The notes under the pieces were generated by a model, which was given only the letters and a program-made list of their open reading frames with translations, was not told where the DNA came from and did no database searches. Positions 1 through 5,005 of a stretch of DNA of 5,005 nt are shown in pieces (within the stretch, counting starts at the first letter, position 1; each line of letters starts with the position of its first letter). Both the position numbers and the translations under genes were made by a program. This DNA comes from an uncultured Collinsella sp. GTDB lineage: Bacteria > Actinomycetota > Coriobacteriia > Coriobacteriales > Coriobacteriaceae. The DNA lies in the NCBI GenBank assembly GCA_958431945.1, contig CAUASQ010000119.1, positions 1-5,005 of the forward strand, given 5' to 3'.

Positions 1-18
1 CCGAGCGCGGCACCTCAG

Positions 19-48
19 TTGGGTTCGTCGGTAGGTAAGGTATATATC
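19..48 (+). promoter_or_regulatory. Weak candidate promoter of the operon
   Basis: A TTGGGT hexamer at 19-24 shares its first three bases with the -35 consensus. It lies 16-18 bases before an AT-rich run at 41-47 (TATATAT), the only such run in a GC-rich leader. Either TATATA at 41-46 or TATATC at 43-48 would match four of six -10 bases. Transcription would then begin near 52-55 and leave a leader of about 60 bases before the binding-protein start. This is position and weak consensus only. The true promoter may lie left of the window, and no operator was recognised. Confidence 0.3.
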
Positions 49-105
49 GTCCGCAAGTTGCGCGGGGGCAAGTCTAGGTGCTCCCGAGTAAGATTCTCTA
101 TTGAT

Positions 106-110
106 AGGAG
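106..110 (+). promoter_or_regulatory. Ribosome binding site that decides the binding-protein start
   Basis: AGGAG sits five bases before ATG at 116. This selects ATG 116 over the in-frame TTG at 101, which would lie upstream of and overlap this site. It also beats the in-frame ATG at 137, which lacks such a site and would leave almost no residues before the twin arginines. Confidence 0.8.
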
Positions 111-115
111 AAGAC

Positions 116-1729
116 ATGGCCATCATCAACAAGGGTATGTCCAGGCGTTCGTTCCTCGGCCTCACCGGCAGCGTCGCTGCTGTCGCAGGGCTTGGTCTCA
201 CCGGCTGCGGTGGCAGCTCTAGCGACGAGGGTTCCGCTTCCGGTTCCACCGATTCCGCCAACCGTGGCGGCGGCGTGATCACCGCTGGTTCCGCTTACGC
301 TCCGTCCAGCTTCGATCCCGCCAGCACCGGCTCCGCTGTGGGCCTGGGTGCTAACTGGCACGTCGTCGAGGGCCTCTACGGCATCGATTACCACGACTAC
401 AGCACTTTCAACGAGCTCGCCACCGACGATCCCAAGTCTGTGGACGACACCACTTTCGAGGTCACCATCCGTAAGGGTGCCAAGTTCTCCGATGGCACCG
501 AGGTCACCGCTGACGATGTCGTTGCCTCCTACACCGCTTGCGCCGCTTCCGCTACCTATGCTCCGTTCTTCCAGCCCTTCGAGTCCATCGAGGCCAAGGA
601 CGCCAGCACCGTGACGGTCAAGACCAAGGTCCCCAACTTCTCCCTGCTCAAGGATCGTCTGGCCATCGTCCGCGTTACCCCGGCCACCCAGACCGAGGAG
701 GATCGCGCCAAGCAGCCGATCGGTTCCGGCCCCTGGATGTACGACTCTATCTCCGATACCGAGATCACTCTGGTTCCCAACCCCGAGTACAACGGTGAGT
801 ATGCTGCCGAGGATAAGAAGATCCAGTACAGCATCCTGACCGACCCCACCGCTCGCGTTACCGCTCAGCAGGAGGGCTCCACGCTCGTTATGGAGCTCGT
901 TACCGCTGACGCCGTCGACCAGCTCGAGAGCGCCGGCTGCAAGATCGATAACGTTCAGGGTTTCGGCACCCGCTTCATCATGTTCAACGTCGCCAAGGAG
1001 CCTTGGAACAACGTCAAGGTCCGTCAGGCCGTCATGTATGCGCTCGACACCGAGAAGATGGTCAGCAACACCTTCGCCGGCCTTGCCACCGCTGCCAGCT
1101 GCTACCTGCCCAAGAGCTTCACCAACTATCATGAGGCTTCCACGGTGTACAAGACCGACGCCAAGAAGGCTAAGAAGCTCATCGAGGAGTCTGGCATCAC
1201 CCCGGGTGCCATCACCCTGCGCACCACCGACAACGAGCAGATTAAGGGCATGGCCGCCCAGGTCAAGAACGACCTCGACGCTCTCGGCTTCGATGTGACC
1301 ATCCAGACCGATACCTCGCCGGCTACCTACGCTGCCATTGACGGCGGCGAGGCCTACGATATCCTCCTTGCCCCTGGCGATCCTTCCTGCTTCGGCGCTG
1401 ATCCCGACCTGCTGCTCAACTGGTGGTACGGCGACAACGTCTGGATGCAGACCCGTTGCCCGTGGAAGGAGTCCGCTGAGTGGCAGAAGCTCCACGGTCT
1501 CATGGACGAGGCTCTTGCCGCCGAGGGCGACGAGCAGCAGAAGAAGTGGAACGAGTGCTTCGACATCATTGCTGACAACGCCGTTCTGTACCCCGTTGTC
1601 CACGTCAAGACCGTCTCCGCTTCCTGGGACGATCCGTCCACTGCGCCCAACGGCGAGGCCCTCGATGGCTTCAAGGGCATCGGCACGACGAGCATGTCCT
1701 TCAGGGGCGTTGCGACCGTCAAGGCGTAA
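116..1729 (+). CDS. Family 5 extracellular solute-binding lipoprotein of a peptide ABC importer (OppA/DppA type)
   Basis: This 537-residue protein is the ligand-capturing component of the importer and should be tethered to the outer face of the membrane. The N-terminus has a twin-arginine motif (S9-R10-R11-S12-F13-L14), a short hydrophobic stretch and a lipobox L-T-G-C with the lipidated cysteine at 31. A Gly/Ser-rich tether follows. These features indicate a Tat-exported lipoprotein. Hallmarks of the SBP_bac_5 family are visible: R-K-G-A-K-F-S-D-G-T at about 119-128 followed by a T-A-D-D-V stretch; P-I-G-S-G-P-W at 201-207; and F-N-V near 290 followed by V-R-Q-A-V at 302-306. Length is normal for the family (about 500-550). 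The ligand cannot be read from sequence. Oligopeptides or dipeptides are likeliest, but this family also binds nickel chelates, sugars and other solutes, so no opp or dpp symbol is assigned. The gene lies first in the operon and is separated from the permease by a strongly folded gap, consistent with higher expression. Codon choice is strongly biased, with no TTA, CTA or TCA codon. Confidence 0.95.
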   Translation: MAIINKGMSRRSFLGLTGSVAAVAGLGLTGCGGSSSDEGSASGSTDSANRGGGVITAGSAYAPSSFDPASTGSAVGLGANWHVVEGLYGIDYHDYSTFNELATDDPKSVDDTTFEVTIRKGAKFSDGTEVTADDVVASYTACAASATYAPFFQPFESIEAKDASTVTVKTKVPNFSLLKDRLAIVRVTPATQTEEDRAKQPIGSGPWMYDSISDTEITLVPNPEYNGEYAAEDKKIQYSILTDPTARVTAQQEGSTLVMELVTADAVDQLESAGCKIDNVQGFGTRFIMFNVAKEPWNNVKVRQAVMYALDTEKMVSNTFAGLATAASCYLPKSFTNYHEASTVYKTDAKKAKKLIEESGITPGAITLRTTDNEQIKGMAAQVKNDLDALGFDVTIQTDTSPATYAAIDGGEAYDILLAPGDPSCFGADPDLLLNWWYGDNVWMQTRCPWKESAEWQKLHGLMDEALAAEGDEQQKKWNECFDIIADNAVLYPVVHVKTVSASWDDPSTAPNGEALDGFKGIGTTSMSFRGVATVKA

Positions 1730-1744
1730 GACTCGCTTGAGTCT
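1729..1744 (+). other. Hairpin 1 at the binding-protein stop codon
   Basis: A perfect 6-bp stem (AGACTC paired with GAGTCT) closes a GCTT tetraloop. The first stem base is the last base of the TAA stop. It is the first of five hairpins in the gap before the permease gene. Confidence 0.5.
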
Positions 1745-1750
1745 GTATGC

Positions 1751-1778
1751 AGGATGTCGGTCGTTGGGACCGTATCCT
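1751..1778 (+). other. Hairpin 2 in the binding protein-permease gap
   Basis: AGGAT (1751-1755) pairs with ATCCT (1774-1778), and CGGTC (1758-1762) pairs with GACCG (1768-1772). The two stems are separated by a small asymmetric internal loop (GT against T). The apical loop is GTTGG. There are ten Watson-Crick pairs in total. No U-tract follows, so it is not a classical terminator by itself. Confidence 0.5.
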
Positions 1779-1791
1779 CATAGTTGAAACA

Positions 1792-1825
1792 AAGACCCGG
1801 GCGGCAACGATGTCGCTCGGGTCTT
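1792..1825 (+). terminator. Strong stem-loop after the binding-protein gene; leaky terminator or mRNA 3'-end stabiliser
   Basis: A 15-bp stem (1792-1806 with 1811-1825) contains two G-U wobbles (1800/1817 and 1804/1813) and closes on an ACGA tetraloop. The outer part, AAGACCCG paired with CGGGTCTT, is perfect. Only TT falls at the end of the stem and it is followed by GTAATG, so the U-tract of a strong intrinsic terminator is missing. The permease gene starts 61 bases further on, in the same direction and without a clear promoter of its own. The best reading is that the hairpin lets part of transcription through. It may also protect the binding-protein mRNA from 3' exonucleases, as known for structures between binding-protein and permease genes in other importers such as malE-malF. 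Confidence 0.65.
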
Positions 1826-1828
1826 GTA

Positions 1829-1846
1829 ATGAGTATCCGTACTCAT
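1829..1846. repeat. Perfect inverted repeat (hairpin 4 or operator-like palindrome)
   Basis: ATGAGTA and TACTCAT form a perfect 7-bp inverted repeat around a TCCG spacer, three bases after the strong stem-loop. As RNA it would be a small AU-rich hairpin with a tetraloop. As DNA it has the size of a regulator half-site pair. Nothing in the window says which, and no regulator gene is present. Confidence 0.5.
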
Positions 1847-1852
1847 ATACCA

Positions 1853-1867
1853 GTTGGTCCTACCGAC
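1853..1867 (+). other. Hairpin 5, just upstream of the permease ribosome binding site
   Basis: GTTGGT (1853-1858) pairs with ACCGAC (1862-1867), with one U-G wobble and a CCT loop. It ends 19 bases before the permease GTG and leaves the purine-rich ribosome binding site single-stranded. It is small and could be chance. Confidence 0.35.
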
Positions 1868-1875
1868 AAAAGAAA

Positions 1876-1881
1876 GGGGAG
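1876..1881 (+). promoter_or_regulatory. Ribosome binding site that decides the permease start
   Basis: GGGGAG lies five bases before GTG at 1887, within an A/G-rich unfolded stretch. It selects GTG 1887 over the in-frame TTG at 1854. The TTG has no such site, lies inside the hairpin region, and would add a charged tail before the typical permease N-terminus. Confidence 0.8.
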
Positions 1882-1886
1882 AGAAC

Positions 1887-2843
1887 GTGAACAACTTGCT
1901 ACGTTTGATTGGAAGGCGTCTTGTGGCGCTGCCGATCATGGCATTGGGCGTCACCGTCCTGGTGTTCTTCCTTATGTCGTTCTCCAAGACCGACCCCGCC
2001 TACACGGCGTTGGGTGACGGCGCCTCGCCAGAGGCGGTTGCCGAGTACCATGAGAAGTATGGTCTGGACGACCCCTGGCCCGTGCGCTACGTGCGCTATA
2101 TGGGCGATTTGATCCATGGCGACATGGGCACCTATGGTGCTGCTCGCAACTCCGTTGCCAAGCGCATCTCCACGGCCCTGCCCGTCACGATGCAGCTGAC
2201 CTTTATCGGTCTTGCCATCGGTGCGGTCGTTTCGTTTTTGCTCGGCGTCATCGCGGCACTGTATCGCGACAAATGGCCGGACCAAGTGATCCGCGTCTTT
2301 TCCATTGCCGGCTTGGCAACCCCGTCGTTCTGGCTTGCCGTTCTGTTGATCCTGCTGTTCTCTTCCTACCTTAAGGTGCTCCCGGCATCGGGTGCTCTGC
2401 CTCACTTCACCACGAATCCGGTTGGCTATCTGGGACGTATGATCATGCCCGCCATCGCCTTGGCATTTCCGCTGACGGGCCAGATGACTCGTATCGTACG
2501 TACCGCCATGGTCGAGGAGCTCGACAAGGACTATGTCCGTATGGCCCGTGGCGCCGGCGTTCCCGAGAAGGTCGTCGTCGGCATCAACGTTCTTCGCAAT
2601 GCGCTGATCACCCCGGTCACCACCCTCGGTCTTAAGATCGGTTACCTCATGGGCGGCGCTGTCGTCATCGAGGTTATCTTCAACCTCCCCGGCATGGGCA
2701 CCGCGATTCTGCAGGGCGTTCAGGGCAACGAGGCGAACCTGGTTCAGGGCGTCGTTATCGTCGTTGCTCTTGCCTTCATCATCATCAACATCGTGGTTGA
2801 CATGCTCTACCTGCTCATCAACCCGCGCATCAGGACGGTGTAG
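1887..2843 (+). CDS. Peptide ABC transporter permease, DppB/OppB type
   Basis: This 318-residue inner-membrane protein forms half of the translocation channel. The start is GTG. The N-terminus, N-N-L-L-R-L-I-G-R-R followed by a hydrophobic helix at about 12-32, is the standard opening of DppB/OppB proteins. An extracytoplasmic region with Y-G-L-D-D-P-W-P-V-R-Y comes next; this kind of motif is common to the group. The transport core has about five further membrane helices, T-P-S-F-W at 145-149, and the cytoplasmic EAA loop at about 208-228 (E-E-L-D-K-D-Y-V-R-M-A-R-G-A-G-V), which contacts the ATPase. F-N-L-P-G-M-G at 265-271 is another family signature. Length is normal and no damage is seen. 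It follows the folded gap after the binding-protein gene and ends 3 bases before the permease-ATPase fusion, its partner. CTA at codon 5 is the only TTA, CTA or TCA codon in the operon as far as visible. Whether the substrate is dipeptide or longer cannot be read. Confidence 0.95.
   Translation: MNNLLRLIGRRLVALPIMALGVTVLVFFLMSFSKTDPAYTALGDGASPEAVAEYHEKYGLDDPWPVRYVRYMGDLIHGDMGTYGAARNSVAKRISTALPVTMQLTFIGLAIGAVVSFLLGVIAALYRDKWPDQVIRVFSIAGLATPSFWLAVLLILLFSSYLKVLPASGALPHFTTNPVGYLGRMIMPAIALAFPLTGQMTRIVRTAMVEELDKDYVRMARGAGVPEKVVVGINVLRNALITPVTTLGLKIGYLMGGAVVIEVIFNLPGMGTAILQGVQGNEANLVQGVVIVVALAFIIINIVVDMLYLLINPRIRTV
2832..2840 (+). promoter_or_regulatory. Weak ribosome binding site of the fusion gene, inside the permease end
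   Basis: AGGACGGTG holds AGGA 11 bases and GGTG 6 bases before ATG 2847. Both are poor matches at imperfect spacing. Since the permease stop (TAG, 2841-2843) is only 3 bases before the start, ribosomes finishing the permease probably restart here. Confidence 0.4.
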
Positions 2844-2846
2844 ATT

Positions 2847-4862
2847 ATGGTAAAGATTCGAGAGAAGCAAACCGAGCAGCTCGAGAAGGCTGCCTCCAAG
2901 GGGCTCAAGCTCGGTGGCTGGAAGAAGATGACGCTGTCTTCTAAGATTGCCGCCGTCGTGCTGGTGCTGGTCGCCCTGACTGCGATTCTGGCGCCCCTTC
3001 TTGCCCCCTATAGCCCGGTCGAGATCTTTACGGCTCGCCAGGCTCCCGGCAACGGATTTATCTTCGGTACCGACGATAAGGGTCGCGACATTCTGTCGCG
3101 TATGCTCTACGGTGGTCGTTACTCGCTGATCATCGGCTTTGGCGCCACCGCCATGGCTCTGGTCTGCGGCTCGGTCGTGGGCGCCCTTGCAGCGGTTTCG
3201 CGCAAGGCCGTCTCCGAGACGATCATGCGTATCTTGGACATCATCATGTCCATCCCGGGCATCGCCCTCGCGGCCGTCTTCGTCTCCATCCTGGGCAACT
3301 CCGTGCCGTCGATCATCTTCGCCATCGGCTTTATGTACACTCCGCAGATTGCCCGTATCGTGCGCGCCAACATCGTGTCCGAGTACGGCGAAGACTATGT
3401 CCGCGCGGTCATCGTTTCCGGCGCCAAGGCTCCGTGGATTTTGATCAAGCATGTTCTGCGTAACTGCATCGCCCCGATCATGGTCTTTACCGTTACCCTG
3501 GTCGCCGACGCCATCATCTTCGAGGCCTCGCTGACCTTCATCGGCGCTGGTATCCAGGAGCCCACCGCTACCTGGGGCAACATCCTCGCCGACGCCCGCG
3601 GCGGCGTGCTCGCTGGCCGTTGGTGGCAGGCGCTGTTCCCGGGCCTGGCCATCATGATCACCTGCCTGGCGCTCAACATCCTCTCCGAGGGCATTACCGA
3701 CGCCATGGCCGCTGCTCCCTCCGCCGCCCTGGATCCGACCGATTCCTCCAAGCGTCGCGAGGCCGATCTGCTGGTCTCCGACCCCGTTCGCGCCTACAAG
3801 GAGCAGGCCCAGTCCCTCTCCGCTCGCCTTGGCGCCCTGCGCGATGTCGAGCTCAAGCGTGACGATCGCCACGTGCCCGACGAGTCCGTTGAGCCGATTC
3901 TCTCGGTCCGCGACTTCTGCATTCAGTTTGAGCATCACGGTGATATCAACGTCGTCGACCATGTCAACTTTGACGTTCGTCCTGGTCAGACCATGGGCCT
4001 GGTGGGCGAGTCCGGTTGCGGTAAGTCCATCACCACGCTGGCCATCATGGGCCTGACCGACGATGACGAGCATCTTTCCGGCGAGGTTCTCTGGGAGGGC
4101 CGTGACCTGCTCAAGATGAGCAAGAAGGAGTGGTTCGGCCTGCGCGGTACCGATATCGCCATGGTCTATCAGGACGCCCTGTCCTCGCTCAACCCCTCTA
4201 TGCTCATTTCTGCCCAGATGAAGCAGCTCACCAAGCGCGGCGGAACCCGCAGCGCCGAGGAGCTCCTGGAGCTCGTCGGCCTCGATCCCAAGCGCACGCT
4301 CGAGAGCTATCCGCACGAGCTTTCCGGCGGCCAGCGTCAGCGTGTCCTGATCGCTATGGCCCTTACCCGCGACCCCAAGCTGGTCATCTGCGACGAGCCC
4401 ACGACCGCTCTGGACGTTACCGTCCAGAAGCAGGTCATCAAGCTGCTCAACGATCTTCAGGCCAAGCTCGGCTTTGCCATGATCTTCGTTTCGCATGACC
4501 TGGCGCTGGTCGCCGAGGTCGCCCACAACATCACGGTTATGTACGCTGGCCAGGTTATCGAGCAGGCGCCCACCAAGGAGCTGCTCACTAACCCGATCCA
4601 TGAGTACACCCGCGGTCTTCTGGGTTCCGTTCTGTCCATCGAGAGCGGTTCGGGCCGCCTGCACCAGGTGCCCGGCGCCGTTCCGAGCCCGCGCGATTTC
4701 CCCAAGGGCGATCGCTTCGCGCCCCGCTCGAGCCATCCGCGTATTGGCCTGGACACCCGTCCGGTCTTCAAGCGCGTGCCCGGCACCGAGCACTTCTATT
4801 CCGAGCTCCCCGACGAGGTGCTCAAGGCAAATGGTTTGACCCCTCACGCGGAGGTGATGTAG
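2847..4862 (+). CDS. Fused peptide ABC transporter permease (DppC/OppC type) and ATPase (DppD/OppD type)
   Basis: One 671-residue chain carries two importer parts. Residues 1-286 are the permease. There is a charged, Lys/Glu-rich cytoplasmic N-terminus, a first helix at about 33-55, F-G-T-D-D-K-G-R-D at 73-81, an EAA-type loop near 179-200, E-A-S-L-T-F-I-G at 226-233 with W-G-N at 243, and about six helices in all. Residues 287-348 are a hydrophilic, probably helical linker. Residues 349-671 are the ATPase: Walker A G-E-S-G-C-G-K-S at 387-394, Q-loop Q442, signature L-S-G-G-Q at 492-496, Walker B L-V-I-C-D-E at 512-517, D-loop A-L-D at 521-523 and H-loop H550. All catalytic elements are intact, so it should hydrolyse ATP. 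The C-terminal oligopeptide-type region (about 605-671) keeps P-G-A-V-P-S-P and R-F-A-P-R but lacks the cysteines usual in relatives. The frame is continuous and codon use is even across the join. No internal start with a ribosome binding site is seen in the linker, so the fusion looks real. Similar fusions are known in actinobacteria. Confidence 0.95.
   Translation: MVKIREKQTEQLEKAASKGLKLGGWKKMTLSSKIAAVVLVLVALTAILAPLLAPYSPVEIFTARQAPGNGFIFGTDDKGRDILSRMLYGGRYSLIIGFGATAMALVCGSVVGALAAVSRKAVSETIMRILDIIMSIPGIALAAVFVSILGNSVPSIIFAIGFMYTPQIARIVRANIVSEYGEDYVRAVIVSGAKAPWILIKHVLRNCIAPIMVFTVTLVADAIIFEASLTFIGAGIQEPTATWGNILADARGGVLAGRWWQALFPGLAIMITCLALNILSEGITDAMAAAPSAALDPTDSSKRREADLLVSDPVRAYKEQAQSLSARLGALRDVELKRDDRHVPDESVEPILSVRDFCIQFEHHGDINVVDHVNFDVRPGQTMGLVGESGCGKSITTLAIMGLTDDDEHLSGEVLWEGRDLLKMSKKEWFGLRGTDIAMVYQDALSSLNPSMLISAQMKQLTKRGGTRSAEELLELVGLDPKRTLESYPHELSGGQRQRVLIAMALTRDPKLVICDEPTTALDVTVQKQVIKLLNDLQAKLGFAMIFVSHDLALVAEVAHNITVMYAGQVIEQAPTKELLTNPIHEYTRGLLGSVLSIESGSGRLHQVPGAVPSPRDFPKGDRFAPRSSHPRIGLDTRPVFKRVPGTEHFYSELPDEVLKANGLTPHAEVM
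4850..4858 (+). promoter_or_regulatory. Near-ideal ribosome binding site of the second ATPase gene
   Basis: GGAGGTGAT is a nine-base full match to the standard 16S rRNA anti-Shine-Dalgarno sequence. It is embedded in the last codons of the fusion gene (Ala-Glu-Val-Met-stop) and lies eight bases after its GGAGG core to ATG 4863. It decides the start of the next gene. Confidence 0.85.
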
Positions 4863-5005
4863 ATGAGCGAGACCGCAGTCAACGGCGTCGAGCCGATCAT
4901 CTTCCTTGATGACGTCCACGTCACCTTTAGGACCCGTACCGGCTCGATTCTGCACCCCAACCTGGTTCACGCCGTCCAGGGTGTAACGATTAAGCTCATG
5001 CCCGG
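4863..5005 (+). CDS. Second ATPase of the peptide importer, DppF/OppF type (5' part, cut by the window end)
   Basis: The first 47 codons are present. ATG follows the stop of the fusion gene directly (TAGATG), with a near-ideal ribosome binding site. After a short variable tail, the segment I-I-F-L-D-D-V-H-V-T-F-R-T-R-T-G and the later V-H-A-V-Q-G-V-T-I-K-L-M-P-G match the opening beta strands and A-loop region of OppF/DppF ATPases. There, an insert after the aromatic/basic segment is followed by H-A-V-x-G-V. The window ends just before the expected Walker A motif, so catalytic residues cannot be checked. From the operon context, it should pair with the ATPase half of the upstream fusion to form the heterodimeric motor. 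The assignment rests on a short stretch plus position, but both agree. Confidence 0.85.
   Translation, partial: MSETAVNGVEPIIFLDDVHVTFRTRTGSILHPNLVHAVQGVTIKLMP

Larger units (their letters stand above)
1..115 (+). other. Leader region upstream of the binding-protein gene
   Basis: No convincing gene is seen here. The short open frame crossing this stretch (19-222) runs on out of frame into the binding-protein gene and has arginine-rich composition typical of a shadow frame. The region contains the candidate promoter and a ribosome binding site. A short inverted match (GCACCT at 10-15 with AGGTGC at 76-81) is too small and too distant to call a structure. The first bases could belong to the end of an upstream transcription unit, which the window does not show. 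Confidence 0.5.

Noticed and set aside
54..73. Short hairpin or direct repeat in the leader (TTGC/GCAA stem at 58-71; CAAGT repeated)
   Set aside because: A 4-bp stem and a 5-base repeat are expected by chance in a sequence of this composition.
101..115. TTG at 101 as start of the binding protein
   Set aside because: The AGGAG ribosome binding site at 106-110 would lie inside the coding region, and ATG 116 at ideal spacing explains it better.
98..1603. Antisense open frame of 501 codons on the - strand
   Set aside because: It is the same codon-register shadow, lying opposite the binding-protein gene. It is a low-complexity Gly/Val/Leu/Asp-rich translation with no domain and no ribosome binding site that I could support.
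1825..1851. Possible internal promoter before the permease (TTGTAA at 1825-1830, TATACC at 1846-1851)
   Set aside because: Each box matches only four of six consensus bases and the spacing is 15, which is too short. The bases also belong to the hairpin arms, so no promoter is called.
3702..3875. Internal start that would make the ATPase half as a separate protein
   Set aside because: The ATG at 3702 and GTG at 3873 are in frame but lack a convincing ribosome binding site, and there is no stop codon between the permease and ATPase halves.
1899..4970. Antisense open frame of 1023 codons on the - strand
   Set aside because: It is codon-aligned with the sense genes and open only because they avoid TTA, CTA and TCA. 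Its translation is rich in Asp, Gly, His, Gln and Arg without any recognisable domain, and the sense strand carries full ABC transporter motifs.

Overview
The window holds most of one ABC-type peptide-import operon on the + strand, from a GC-rich genome. The genes favour GAG, AAG and C-ending codons. They almost never use TTA, CTA or TCA. Together with a Tat-type lipoprotein signal and a permease-ATPase fusion, this suggests an actinobacterium, most likely of the Coriobacteriia (Collinsella-like). That placement is an inference from style and recalled family patterns, not from a marker gene.

Layout: positions 1-115 are a leader with a weak candidate promoter and a good ribosome binding site. 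Positions 116-1729 encode a family 5 solute-binding lipoprotein (OppA/DppA type). Positions 1730-1886 form a non-coding gap that can fold into five consecutive hairpins, one of them long and very stable. Positions 1887-2843 encode the first permease (DppB/OppB type), starting at GTG. Positions 2847-4862 encode a single polypeptide that joins the second permease (DppC/OppC type) to the first ATPase (DppD/OppD type). Positions 4863-5005 are the start of the second ATPase (DppF/OppF type), cut by the window edge before its Walker A motif. No RNA gene, mobile element, CRISPR array or long repeat was seen.

How the parts work together: the lipoprotein captures a peptide or similar ligand outside the membrane and hands it to a channel made of the two permease units. 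The fused ATPase and the downstream ATPase would form the nucleotide-binding pair that powers import. The three membrane/ATPase genes are packed with 0-3 bases between them, so they are almost certainly co-transcribed and probably translationally coupled. The folded gap after the binding-protein gene is a natural place to set a high ratio of binding protein to transporter, either by partial termination or by protecting the upstream mRNA.

The system is recognisable as a whole and is not a new class. The points worth a second look are the hairpin cluster, the fused architecture, and the loss of the usual cysteines in the ATPase C-terminal region.
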